Shown here: positions 49,205 through 59,292 of the stretch, piece by piece
Layout: every line of letters starts with the position of its first letter
Position numbering within the stretch: the stretch's first letter is position 1
Assembly: GCA_032622095.1 (NCBI GenBank)
Contig: CP136065.1
Coordinates: forward strand, 213,200,151 to 213,264,150
DNA length: 64,000 nucleotides
Direction: 5' to 3'
DNA from: Siphonodentalium dalli
Lineage: Eukaryota > Mollusca > Scaphopoda > Gadilida > Siphonodentaliidae
The notes under the pieces: generated by a model
What the model was told of the DNA's origin: nothing
The model's database searches: none
What the model saw: the letters and a program-made list of their open reading frames with translations, nothing else
Program-made: the position numbers and the translations under genes

Positions 49205-49907
49205 TTAAAGATGCTACCGGACCACGGTCTTGAGACTTGGCAGAACTCCGAGGTTCTGTATATTCACGGACGTCGTTATAGGGCCTCGATCTCATGTATC
49301 AAACGCAGCCCCGTAACTCATGTTGGTATACAGCAATAATCGCCAAAAACGTTGTCATTTTCCTTGTTAGAGTTATCCTACTTTGTGTTCTCGCACTCAC
49401 GAAACTCCTCCTCCGGGTATTCTGATATTCAGCGCGTCTGTCTCGATCACGGTTTGTCGTGTTTTACTTACGGAAATTTTGCGCAAAGTAGAAACATATC
49501 AGGCGTGTTAGTTATTATAAGCAGTGATTGAACCATTGGATGCCCCCTTCGATAAAGCCGACAGGGCCTTCTGTTTTAGTAACAGTTCCTGAACATTACT
49601 GTTGGAGGACCGGGCTTATGCCATATGTGGGTTGGTGTAAACAGTATTTAATCCATATAATTCATAAAGTAATTACAACATAATAACAAGTTATGGTATG
49701 GAGTGGATTCGACAGCAAGCTGATAGCTTATATGTGTCGTCTATATGTGGGTTCCGTGGTGGGTTCTTCTAAAACAAGGACACATTTGTCATATCACGAT
49801 ATCCAATTATATGACCAACTTGTAAATACTTTATTAACATACATGTTATGTGTACACGTTATAAAAAAGACTGAATAAAAAGTTGAAGTCGAAGTTGAAT
49901 TACATAC

Positions 49908-50050
49908 CTCGATTAGATGCGGTGGGCGTGGTTCGTCTACCATTGTCGGTCGCGCCCTCATTTTGAACACATGAAACTCCGCCTCCAGAATGTTTTCATA
50001 CTGGTTCATGTGTGAAACGTTATAGAAGAAATGCATCTTTTGTACAGCAT
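49908..50050 (-). CDS. ADMP-like gene, propeptide exon (first verified exon)
   Basis: 143 bp, entering at phase 1 (acceptor TATCTTTGCAG before ATGCTGTA) and leaving at phase 0 (donor GAG before GTATGT). It encodes 47 whole codons: 'AVQKMHFFYNVSHMNQYENI' then 'LEAEFHVFKMRARP'. This corresponds to the 'FNVSS-IP-E-L-AELRLF' strand of BMP-class prodomains. NVS is a likely N-glycosylation site conserved in position with relatives. A G supplied by the upstream exon would make the first codon Asp. Confidence 0.9.
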
Positions 50051-50186
50051 CTGCAAAGATAAAGTTGTATATGTTAATTAAATATCACTACATGTAATAT
50101 ATATATATATTGTTTTGCAAAGAATTACCAAGTAACCTGACCGACAATATCGTGGTGGGTGAAATATCACAATCAGTAGCTGAACC

Positions 50187-50198
50187 CCCCCCCCCCCA
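50187..50198. repeat. Poly-C tract
   Basis: A run of 12 C between GAAC and AACCACTC. Confidence 0.9.
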
Positions 50199-50269
50199 AC
50201 CACTCTAGTCACTCATGTTCTAACCGAGTATCTGATCGCTTGGGTAGTAAATACGATCTGTAAGCCCAT

Positions 50270-50495
50270 ATTTTGCGCACGAGAACATCTTGGTGTGTTA
50301 TTTCCCCTCCATTGGAAATAATACACTTTGCACCACAATCCAGATGAAACTTAAGCACAAAAACACGTCGGTAACTCAACAAAAACAACATGGGTTCACA
50401 GTTTATTACACTGGTTATGTTGATTATACAATATGGTATATAATATGGCATATAATTTATATATGTGATCTGGGGTTCGAGAATTAAGTGGGCAT
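50270..50495 (-). mobile_element. TTAA-element family T, truncated copy 2
   Basis: Read inverted, it starts TTAA-ATGCCCACTTAATTCTCG and continues through GTGTAATAAACTGTGAACCC, TTTTTGTTGAGTTACCGACG and TTCCAATGGAGGGG, matching 26921-27180. The inner half and the other end are missing. The TTAA at its end (50496-50499) is the centre of a GGTTTAAACC-like word of the neighbouring foldback element. Confidence 0.75.
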
Positions 50496-50496
50496 T

Positions 50497-51605
50497 TAAA
50501 CCTGGTCTATGTAAACCCCTAGGATAAACCGCCGTTTGACAGATAAATCCGTGGTTTAAACCCGGGACCGCGGGTCTAAGTGATGCATTCGTCAACTCTG
50601 GTTTAAACCTGGTCCAGCCACACCAATGGTTTAGCAGTAGTGTCTCTGTATCGCCGAGCTAGTTAATCGTATTTGCATAATGCGGACGGCCGCATTCTAT
50701 CGACAGCTAAAATAAATCATTATGACAACGAACATATGTGACCCGCCATATCAAATCCAGTCGTAAGTCGGGATTTTTTTACCCTGTGCCAATGCATTCT
50801 CGTATATATGCGAGTCGACCATAGGTCGCCTCGAATATATAAGAGAATGCATTGGCCTAACAATTTTTTACAATTTTAATAATTTGTTCTTGTATTCTTT
50901 AATAATTTTATATTTCACCCATACAGAACCCCAGACAAACATGAGCAGACGACACTCTTCTATATGCTTCTATATATGTGTGGGGATCCCTGCAGGGTAA
51001 TGGATGTTTTTTATTTTATGTCCTAAAAATTGTCAGAAACATTTATTTAAAAAAAATTATAAAAAATTGTATGCATTGGCACAAGGTAAAAAAATCCCCG
51101 ACTTACGACTGGATTTGATATGGCGGGTCACATATCTGGATTGGAAAAGCACGCATACCTTAATGTGTGTAGGGATAAGTCAATTGCGATAATTGTTTGC
51201 GTTTTATGACCTTAGACCGGCATCTAAGCCATATAATTCGACGGTCCAGCTAAAACCGTTTCAGATAAATCCGTCTTCTCTGGACCGCTGTTTACGTGTG
51301 TGGAGCCGTGCATAATATATACCTTATGGCGTGTACATAAGGTATAGTGGCGGCTTGGTATTATCATGTCTCATGTGATTCATTCCCACACGTGTGCTTG
51401 TTCGCGATAATTGAGGGCGTGACAACAATCATTCTACCGGCCTGCTTGTGGTCCGGCTGGTAATTTGGTAGTTTGATTGCATATTCACCTCATATAATCA
51501 GCTAGTCACTGAACTACCAAAAACGCCCCCTTAGACCAGGTTTGGCTGGATCGTCAATATAGGTTTAAACACTCGGAGGTTTAAACTGGTAATGACGAAT
51601 CCGGC
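50497..51605 (+). mobile_element. GGTTTAAACC-rich foldback element, copy 2, interrupted
   Basis: It matches the reverse complement of 4595-6359 on both sides of MITE copy 4. Left part: GGTTTAAACCTGGTCCAGCC, GTTTAGCAGTAGTGTCTCTG, TAATGCGGAC. Right part: TGTGTGTAGGGATAAGT, TTTGCGTTTTATGACCTTAG, AATTCGACGGTCCAGCTAAA and the end TGACGAATCCGGC. The first terminal motif is missing on the left, where the TTAA element abuts. Confidence 0.75.
50737..51132 (+). mobile_element. Palindromic MITE family A, copy 4 (internally deleted)
   Basis: 396 bp. TA flanks both ends (50735-50736 and 51133-51134) and the terminal repeats are intact. The second hairpin has lost most of its stem: 'AAAAATTGT' runs straight into ATGCATTGGCAC. 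It is inserted into the foldback element 50497-51605. The paralogue at 4595-6359 has the uninterrupted sequence, which confirms the ends and the TA target. Confidence 0.92.
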
Positions 51606-51751
51606 TCTTCGGTCAGATAATAGCTCAGGTTGCGTCAGTATTCGCGTCATTAAAATGGTGCCTCACAGTGGAATCATTCAATATGAACGTATTTCAAAAC
51701 GAATTAAGTAGACGGGTGGCGTGTAACAAAATCAGAACGAACGTGTGTTAA

Positions 51752-52129
51752 CCCTTTCAGTGCCAGGGGGCGATCTCTTAAATCGGCCCTAAAAAAAAAA
51801 AAAAAAAAAATTAAGCATGCTATAGCGAATTTAAAAACAAACTGGATAAAACCTTAGGGGCATGTTATAACTCAAAACTATCACCAAGTATTCATAGTAA
51901 TAATTTTGATACCCATGAAACACGTAAGATTCCCTGGCACTAAACCTACAAAATAAGTCTGGCACTGAAAGAGATAAAGAATATAAGAAAAAAATATTAA
52001 AATTGTAAAAAATTGTTAGGCCAATGCATTCTCTTATATATGCGAGGCGACCTAACTCGCATATATAAGAGAATGCATTGGCACAGGGTATATGGGTTGA
52101 TACATAAATCGGACCTGGCACTGAAAGGG
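51752..52129 (-). mobile_element. piggyBac-like MITE family B, copy 2 (378 bp)
   Basis: TTAA flanks both ends (51748-51751 and 52130-52133). The ends are CCCTTTCAGTGCCAGG and CCTGGCACTGAAAGGG. It is inverted relative to copy 1. It retains the hairpin of family A but with a shortened loop (GGCGACCTAACTCGC). It also has an A run at 51790-51811. Confidence 0.88.
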
Positions 52130-52133
52130 TTAA

Positions 52134-52479
52134 AGGGGTACTGTACACTAAATCCGGCCATTTATGGGACCATCTCCTTTTATATTCAACAGAATATATG
52201 CAACAAATGAATGAATTTGAGCCATGGATTAGCGCAAAATATGCTCGTGTGCTCTATGAACGATGCAAACAACATGGTCATTATAATGAAAATGAATTTA
52301 TAAGACTAGCCATAAATTCATTTTAATTATAATTACCATCTTGTTTTACATCATTCATAAGTAAATGGGGGTACTTTACACTCATCCATGGCTCAAATTC
52401 ATTCATGTGTTGCATATACGCTGTTGAGTATAAAAGGAGAATGTCCCATAAATGTATCGATTTAGTGTACAGTACCCCT
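52134..52479. mobile_element. TTAA-flanked palindromic element (346 bp)
   Basis: The ends AGGGGTACTGTACACTAAAT and its inverse continue inward for about 110 bp of inverted similarity (TTTATGGGACxxTCTCCTTTTATA, TTTGAGCCATGG). Its left TTAA (52130-52133) is the right TTAA of the family B element; its right TTAA is 52480-52483. Non-coding. Confidence 0.85.
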
Positions 52480-52483
52480 TTAA

Positions 52484-52589
52484 TGGTTTGTTGATACGGA
52501 ATTTGTACCGTCGCGGAAGGATAAAACTCGGGCCTTTGCCACTCATTATATCATTCCACGCTAGCACTCGTGCCGTATCAACAAACACA
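52484..52589. mobile_element. Small TTAA-flanked inverted-repeat element (106 bp)
   Basis: TTAATGGTTTGTTGATACGG at the left and, inverted, TTAATGTGTTTGTTGATACG at the right. The left TTAA is shared with the preceding element; the right TTAA is at 52590-52593. Confidence 0.65.
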
Positions 52590-52593
52590 TTAA

Positions 52594-53177
52594 CAAACTC
52601 GTGTCGTTCTGATTATACATCTGCTGAGTAAAGAGACACGAGTTGGCTTTCATCACTACATTTAATAAGCGTCATATCGAAAATGTCCTTATCATGCAAA
52701 TGATACGCAAAGAATTCCATGTTTTCGGATACTATTTCCTTCCAGTTATGGGACTGGTTTATACCACGCCAACAATGCGATGTCTATGTCGGTGAATGTC
52801 GCCGTAATAGCTATTGGAATACCCGCGACACGCTGGTATATGGACGATGAATAAAGTGTTAGTCTCGTGGTCTCCACGGGCGTGCATATTTAATAGAGAG
52901 GCTCGTTTTACGCTCACCTCGTTACATTGAATCAGGTAACTATGCGATTAATTAAATTACTAACCAACTGTTGTAGAGTATCACACAGTGTACCGTATAC
53001 CCCAGCCATCTAATATAGTACGACATTGTGAGATAGTCACCGTTGTTTATTGTTTGAACGTCGGATCAATGTTTTTCCTTGCCAGCTATGCATGAGTGCA
53101 TGGCTGACAACTGTTACAGTCAACACAAGTTACTGTAACTTGTCACCGATTCTTCCTATCAGATTTGTTGGGAGAAA
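52594..53177. other. No feature recognised
   Basis: Unique-looking sequence without open frames, repeats or motifs that I can support. Confidence 0.5.
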
Positions 53178-53345
53178 GCCATGTATGGGATTACCCCTCA
53201 TGTAATGCCATATATGGGATTATCCCTATTGTAAAGCCGTGTATGGCATTAGCCCTCTTGTTAGATCATGTCATGAATCTCCACTCGGCCATGTATGGTA
53301 TTAGCCCTCTTGTAAAGCCATGTATGGGATTAGCCCTCTTGTGTG
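53178..53345 (+). repeat. Degenerate tandem repeat, about 28-bp unit, about 6 copies
   Basis: The unit is like GCCATGTATGGGATTAGCCC followed by TCTTGTAAA. Copies vary at several positions and one is disrupted (53248-53275). The 63-residue frame at 53165-53356 is repeat-derived. Confidence 0.85.
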
Positions 53346-53691
53346 AAACTTTGTGAAAACTTGAACCCCAAACCCTCCCACTATTTTAAGGATATGTTCT
53401 ATATTGTTCCATAAATGTCTCTGAATCTTTAGACATCCGTTATTTCCTAAAAGTGATAGTTAACCAAACAACATCTTAGAGTTATGTCTCATTTTGAAAA
53501 CATAAACATTGGGCTACGAGGGGGCTAAACGCATACTATTCAAAACCTGCATCCTAGTGTAACCCGGTGCTTTCGATCCATATAATACGAGACCAGCAGC
53601 AACAGCTACCACAACAACAATATCAACAAAAATATAAATACATAAACGAATAGATCATATAACGACACATTTCGCATAATGGTAACAGTTC

Positions 53692-53766
53692 ACTAGAATT
53701 TGTGTTCTTTCTATCAGTTTGTCGTTTTGCCACATCCGTAGTTACGATTACAGTTTCGAGAAACCA
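53692..53766 (+). repeat. Dispersed repeat shared with 31325-31400
   Basis: CACTAGAATTTGTGTTCTTT, then TTTGTCGTTTTGCC, then ACGATTACAGTTTCGAGAAA. Confidence 0.7.
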
Positions 53767-53961
53767 AACATGAGCATGCGATCTTCGAGCCTACACCTGA
53801 CCAAGACCTGATAACAGTGTAATTAAATACAATATAATCACGACAAACAGAACTATATCACCTTACTGTGAGTGACAAGAAGTTTGAACAGCGCTATTTT
53901 CTAACAAACGCACTTGTAGTCGTCTGTTCTGCGAAACGGTTTTTGGGCTGTCCGAAAAAAA

Positions 53962-55288
53962 TACGACTACTATAAACTATTCGTAATTCTTATCAGTAGT
54001 AGTTCATTATGCGACGACTATAAGCTATTTGCAATTCTTATCAGTAGTAGTTAATTGTGCGACTATTATAAGCTATCCTTAATTGTTATCAGTAGTAGTT
54101 CATTATGCAACTATACTATAAACTATTAGCAATTCTTATCAGTAGTAGTTCATTGTGCGACTATTATAAGCTATCCTTAATTCTTATCAGTAGTAGTTCA
54201 TTATGCAACTATACTATAAACAATTTGCAATTCTGATCAGTAGTAGTTCATTATGCGAATACTATAAGCTGGTCGTAAATAATATCAGTAGTAGTTCATT
54301 ATGCGAATACTATAAGCTGGTCGTAAATAATATCAGTAGTAGTTCATTATGCGACTACTATAAGCTATTCGTAATTCTTATCGGTAGTATTTGATTATGC
54401 GACGACTATAAGCTATCCGCAGTTTTTATCAGTAGTAGTTCATTATGCGAATACTATAAGCTGGTCGTAAATAATATCAGTAGTAGTTCATTATGCGACT
54501 ACTATAAGCTATTCGTAATTCTTATCGGTAGTATTTCATTATGCGACGACTATAAGCTATCCGCAGTTTTTTATCAGTAGTAGTTCATTGTGCGACTACT
54601 ATTAGCCATCCGCAATTCTTATCAGTAGTATATCATTATGCGACTGCTATAAACTGTTTGTAATTATTGCCAGTAGTAGGTCATTATGCGACTACAATAT
54701 AAGCAATCCGGAATTCTTATCAGTAGTATTTAATTATGTGACTACTGCAAGCTATTCGTAATTCTTATCGGTAGTATTTCATTATGCGACGACTATAAGC
54801 TATTCGTAATTCTTACCGGTAGTATTTCATTATGCGACGACTATAAGCTATCCGCAGTTTTTATCAGTAGTAGTTCATTGTGCGACTACTATTAGCCATC
54901 CGCAATTCTTATCAGTAGTATATCATTATGCGACTGCTATAAACTGTTCGTAATTATTGCCAGTAGTAGGTCATTATGCGACTACTATATAAGCAATCCG
55001 GAATTCTTATCAGTAGTATTTAATTATGTGACTACTGCAAGCTATTCGTAATTCTTATCAGTAGTAGTTCATTACGCGACTACTATAAGCTATTCGAAAT
55101 TATGATCAATAGTAGTGCATTATGCGACTAATATAAGCTATTGGTAATTCATATCAGTAGTAGTTCATTATGCTACTACTATAAGCTATTCGTAATTCTT
55201 ATCAGTAGTATTTCATTATGCGACGACTATAAGCTATCCGCAGTTTTTATCAGTAGTAGTTCATTGTGCGACTACTATAAGCTATCCG
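53962..55288. repeat. 48-bp satellite, about 27 copies with higher-order structure
   Basis: The unit is like AGTAGTAGTTCATTATGCGA, CTACTATAAGCTATTCGTAA, TTCTTATC. Monomers fall into types (GTAATTCTT, CCGCAGTTTTT, GGTCGTAAATAAT, CTTAATTCTT). Blocks repeat as groups, for example 54240-54420 with 54430-54580, and about 54545-54760 with 54840-55060. Since 48 is a multiple of three, some frames stay open and give 16-residue peptide repeats; these are not taken as genes. Confidence 0.95.
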
Positions 55289-55391
55289 ATATTCGGGAGA
55301 GAAGTGACATATAACATATGGATCGCACTTGTTCTTCAATCCAGCTGCCGAATGTATTGATTCGTACCGTAATATGAAAAATGGTTAGTTT

Positions 55392-55757
55392 TAAACGGAC
55401 ATGGCTCATTCGAGCTTCAAAATTTATAAAGGTATAAGATTGGTTGGGGCAAATAAAACGAACAATTGATAAACAGGCTTCATTTATCTGAAAAATACTT
55501 CCTGTGGTCACGGCCATTTTCCAGCTCTTTATTTCTACCATATCAGAAATATACTAATACGGAACGCTCTTTTCTGTTCCAAGCCGCGCACATGGTTGTT
55601 GTGTTTGGGACAGGCATAGGGACTTCAATGCGTCTCTCAATGACAAAGTTGTATTTTATATGACTGCAATGCGTCTTTCTGGGACATACAAAAGGTAGTT
55701 TCAAGCGAATATTATTAGGTTTAATGTGGGGGGGCAAACCGCCATATGGCTTAAAAC
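55392..55757 (+). repeat. Dispersed repeat family Y, diverged copy
   Basis: ACGGACATGGCTCATTCGAG, GGTCACGGCCATTTTCCAGC, ACCATATCAGAAATATACTA, GGAACGCTCTTTTCTGTTCC and GCAAACCGCCATATGGC occur in family order. Confidence 0.7.
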
Positions 55758-55924
55758 AACTCTCCACCAAAAATATGCTATGCTTTTATTATCAATGTCT
55801 TCTTTGCAAGTGGTCATGTGAGTCGGAATTTTCAATATAACGGAGCATCGTTATGCTATAAACATTTTATTGGGTGGATGCAATGGTTCAGTCTGATGTG
55901 TTCATTGATTTGTTTTTGGGTCGA

Positions 55925-56020
55925 CAAATTTGTACCGGTTTTACCCATGTCGGGGTTAGAACCCACGACCTCCTCATGTATGGCTCCTTTAAAGGCACGG
56001 GCGGCGTTCGTTGCAGAAAT
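55925..56020 (-). repeat. Possible tRNA-derived SINE head
   Basis: The reverse complement carries GGTCGTGGGTTCTAACCCCG, which looks like a T-arm/B box, followed by ACATGGGTAAAA. The upstream part (GGAGCCATACATGAGGAGG) could be a decayed anticodon arm. No acceptor-stem pairing was found, so it is not called a tRNA gene. Confidence 0.4.
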
Positions 56021-56029
56021 ATTCAATGA

Positions 56030-56840
56030 TTGTTCAAATCGCCATCAACGGATGGAATATTAAAATATATATATAGTTTTGTTCATATGCCAAACATAAT
56101 CAGCGCGTAAATAGTATATTGTCGTCAAGGCGTACGATGGTGTATGTAAACAAGAACATGCTCGTGTTACAGAAGTTTTGATTCTGTTTACATAACACAG
56201 CGCAATTCTATTGGTTAATCACACACAAATGATATAAACGCTCTTTATTATTTTCATATCAGGAAAACAGTAACACATAGCGCTCTTTAAGTTTACCATA
56301 TCCGGATCTAAACAAAAGCCAGGTTTTGTAACGTTTTTTGCTTTTGTTTACATAACAAAGGAAAAACATTTGACAATAACATACTGTTTATGCCATATTT
56401 CTGATTTGTATATGAACAAAGTCTGTCTATATGTTACTATTCTTTCTCCTAATGCCGTTTTTGAGGGAACTGAATATTTTAACAGCATACACACCGCCAA
56501 CGCCGCCCGTATCTTTAACCCATGGTATACCAGACATACCAGACTTACCCTCCAAATTAGAACGACTGTTTGTGGCTAATTTACAGGAAAAAACAAATCA
56601 AATTCAGCGAAAACATATGAACGGAAGTCAAGATCTGCAACAGCATTTCGGTTTTTATTATTTTAGAAGCATAAACATTCGTATATATATACATGCTGAA
56701 TATAAGAACAAAGAGTACCTATTTAATAATGTGCTATTTGTGTATGGGGTGTTTGTTATTGTGTATGTAACTAATTTAACCTACTAATATACCTTTCACG
56801 TTTGACGATACGTTCCCATGCTCGGTCTTACGGACTCGTA
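56030..56840. other. No gene recognised
   Basis: AT-rich, with two overlapping plus-strand frames (56370-56579, 56431-56787). The second contains a short Pro/Leu-rich stretch but no start context or family motif. A direct TTTTGTTTACATAACA word occurs at about 56177-56195 and 56342-56357. Confidence 0.4.
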
Positions 56841-56845
56841 CACAC

Positions 56846-57070
56846 CTGCTGATGAATATGCCACGTGCATTTGTAACCAGGCCGGGTCCTTTTGAAATAT
56901 ATCATTCTCATCTTCCCCTTTCCATGGGATAACTAGTGGGACGAACACAATTCCATGCAAGTCCTTGTCGGAACACTTCAGATTGACCGAGTGTACAGAT
57001 AGCAAAACAGAGCCTTTGGTTGGTGATGTTAATTCTAAGTGTTTATCTTGATTGTTAATTTCATGAACAC
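56846..57070 (-). CDS. Candidate internal exon, possibly of the ADMP-like gene
   Basis: An open stretch of 225 bp is bounded by AG on the acceptor side (CCTTTGCACAG before GTGTTC) and by CAG before GTGTGT on the donor side. Both ends are phase 1, so it would join the exon at 50050 in frame (Asp at the junction). It encodes 'NNQDKHLELTSPTKGSVLLS', 'VHSVNLKC' and 'GIVFVPLVIPWKGEDENDIF'. The composition looks protein-like, with alternating hydrophobic residues, but I do not recognise a TGF-beta prodomain motif in it. It may belong to the ADMP-like gene, to another minus-strand gene or to a repeat. An ATG at 57101 could also make it a first exon. Confidence 0.35.
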
Positions 57071-57531
57071 CTGTGCAAAGGCTCTTAACGACAGACGACA
57101 TAAAACATGGGTTTTACATTTATTAGTTGGGTCAAAGGTATCTGGGGAGTGTATCAGTCGCACGTGTTCGGGAGACGAGCGATGTTTGACGAGTGAAGAT
57201 AAGGGGTATTTAAAGATGAGCGAGAAATCGAAATGCATGCGATGGGCTCAGACAGACACACACTCATTCAGAATTTTATAGTTTTCATAAGTAAATCTCA
57301 TGGTAATGAACACAGAGCTCTGTGGTTTCATCGCTCGCAGGCGAAAACATAATTTCTTAACATATTCTCGCGCAAATAGGTTCATAAATCGACCTATAAT
57401 ATTCGCATATGTTGACTTGTATCCGTTGTTAGTCCGTTTCATGGCACATAAACATATTGTTTAGAATGCACACATGATAAGGTTGTTATAAAGTGGGACA
57501 AAAAAGTGTTTAGCTTTATGTGTAGAAGTTA

Positions 57532-57970
57532 AACGGACATGGCTTATTGGAACCTCCAAATTTGTTTGTATGGGGCGACGGATACGATAGGTCGATAAAT
57601 GTACAAACTATTGATATAACAGCTGTATATGGTCTGAAAAACACTTGCTAAAGTAACAGACATTTTTCAGCCGTTTCAACTTTTCGCTAGAAATCAGGCA
57701 AACGCTCTTTATTGCTACCATATCAGGAATAGATTACCACGGAACGCTCTTTTCTGTTCCATGTCGCGCAAATGGCTGTTTTTTTGTTGGGACCCAAACA
57801 CCGTATTCGCAGTTGTATTTATCATTACTTCAATGCGTCTTGTTGTGTTATATAATGCTCGTAGAAAGTTAGTTCAGATATTTATCAACCTATTTCGATA
57901 CTGAGAAAAATTCAAAAGCAAATAATATTATGTGTATTTTGGATCACAAACCGCCATATGGCTTTAAACA
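57532..57970 (+). repeat. Dispersed repeat family Y, copy 2
   Basis: Good agreement with 18178-18640: ACGGACATGGCTTATTGGAA, GATACGATAGGTCGATAAAT, AGCCGTTTCAACTTTTCGCT, CCATATCAGGAATAGATTAC, GGAACGCTCTTTTCTGTTCC, CAAACCGCCATATGGC. It is followed by the AAAGAGCG motif shared with 3638-3661. Confidence 0.75.
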
Positions 57971-58012
57971 CTTGTTTGTTCGGTGTAAAGAGCGTACATC
58001 TGGTAAGTCGTG

Positions 58013-58555
58013 AATTGGTTTATTCGTATTATTTTCCGCCCATAATGAACTTATAAAAAGTTATAATGATTCGATAATGGCACTAAAACATTCTCATTTT
58101 CAGTTCGTTATGGGCTCAATATGAGGCGTTTCCATGCCGACTATGAACCGCAACAAATCTTTTTATAAGCGCTATATGCGACTTTTGTTCATATACAACT
58201 CGGTCGGACGAAGTCTTAGTTACTGATGGGTCTGTTTGAGAAACAGAAGTATATTCTCAAGGCGACCAATTTGAACATCCAATATAAATCGTCGCATTCA
58301 CATGTCCTACTATGCATCTGTGGCGATGATGTCACATAGTTAAACTGAAATCAAACTAAGAAAACAGTTGAAGTAAAAGTGCCAAGTCCTGAGCTATTTA
58401 AGGAGGAATTAGAATACCTTTCTTCACATTTATTGCGCTTTGATGGCTTTTTCGATAACAAGACTGTTTAATTCGGCAATTATACAATTAGGTGTCAAAA
58501 CCACAGTAATAAAGGTGATGATTTCTCACCTGTCAAACATTCCAGGACTGTGCCC
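58013..58555. other. No feature recognised
   Basis: No open frame or repeat can be supported. Confidence 0.5.
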
Positions 58556-58892
58556 TGATAAGATTTACAACATAACAACCGATAAAAAGACTATTATCTA
58601 CTCATAAAAACGATACCCTATTCTGCTATAAAAAAAATTCACCCAATTAAAGAATTTTTTTCCGGAAGGTTTGAATTCCACAGTTAATTGTTGTGTTATT
58701 GAGAGCTTACAATTCAATATTATTGAATATTACTGGTAAGATTTACAACATAACAACCGATTAAACGGCTACATTCTACCCATAAAAACGATACCCCTAT
58801 TCAGCTATAAAAATGTCACCCAATTAAACAAAATTCCGGAAGGTTTGAATTCCAATGTTATTTGTTGTGTTATTGAGAACTTATAATTAAAA
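58556..58892 (+). repeat. Tandem duplication, about 180-bp unit
   Basis: TAAGATTTACAACATAACAA, CATAAAAACGATACCC, TTCCGGAAGGTTTGAATTCC and TTGTTGTGTTATTGAGA occur in order at 58558-58710 and 58736-58880. Confidence 0.9.
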
Positions 58893-59292
58893 GTTGAAAT
58901 TAAAACACAGGCTGGATTCGCAATATCAAGTAATTATACAGGGCGCAATATGGTTGACATATACTGCATGTGCCATATAGAGAAACGTTTCCAAAATTCT
59001 GAATTTCAGGAAAGATAAAAGTAGAACAGTGAGAAAGACAATATGTCGGGGAATTCGATAAATTAAAACCCAAGTTTATGGTGAACTCCAACACGCTCGG
59101 TGTGTCCGTCTTGTAGCGTAATGTGTTGGAGATTCCTGGAATTCGCTCACGGCCCAAGAATGGAAAATATTGGAACTTCCATTTGACGCAACAAAAGTTA
59201 TAACAATAAATCGAATGCAGAATTAAGAAAAAAATCGAAAAATATATTTTAATGATCAGTAGTACACGTTCGTGGTGAATAGTATAGTGGTA
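58893..59292. other. No gene recognised
   Basis: A 146-residue minus-strand frame (58900-59340) crosses this stretch. It starts inside the adjacent satellite and has no family motif, so I do not call it. Confidence 0.5.

Noticed and set aside
53962-55288. CRISPR array
   Set aside because: The repeats are contiguous and satellite-like with no unique spacers of constant size, and the genome is eukaryotic.
55925-56020. Functional tRNA gene on the minus strand
   Set aside because: Only a B-box-like arm is visible; no acceptor stem or full cloverleaf could be paired.
56431-56787. 118-residue plus-strand frame
   Set aside because: The frame has a hydrophobic start but no known motif, AT-rich codon use and no splice or neighbour support.
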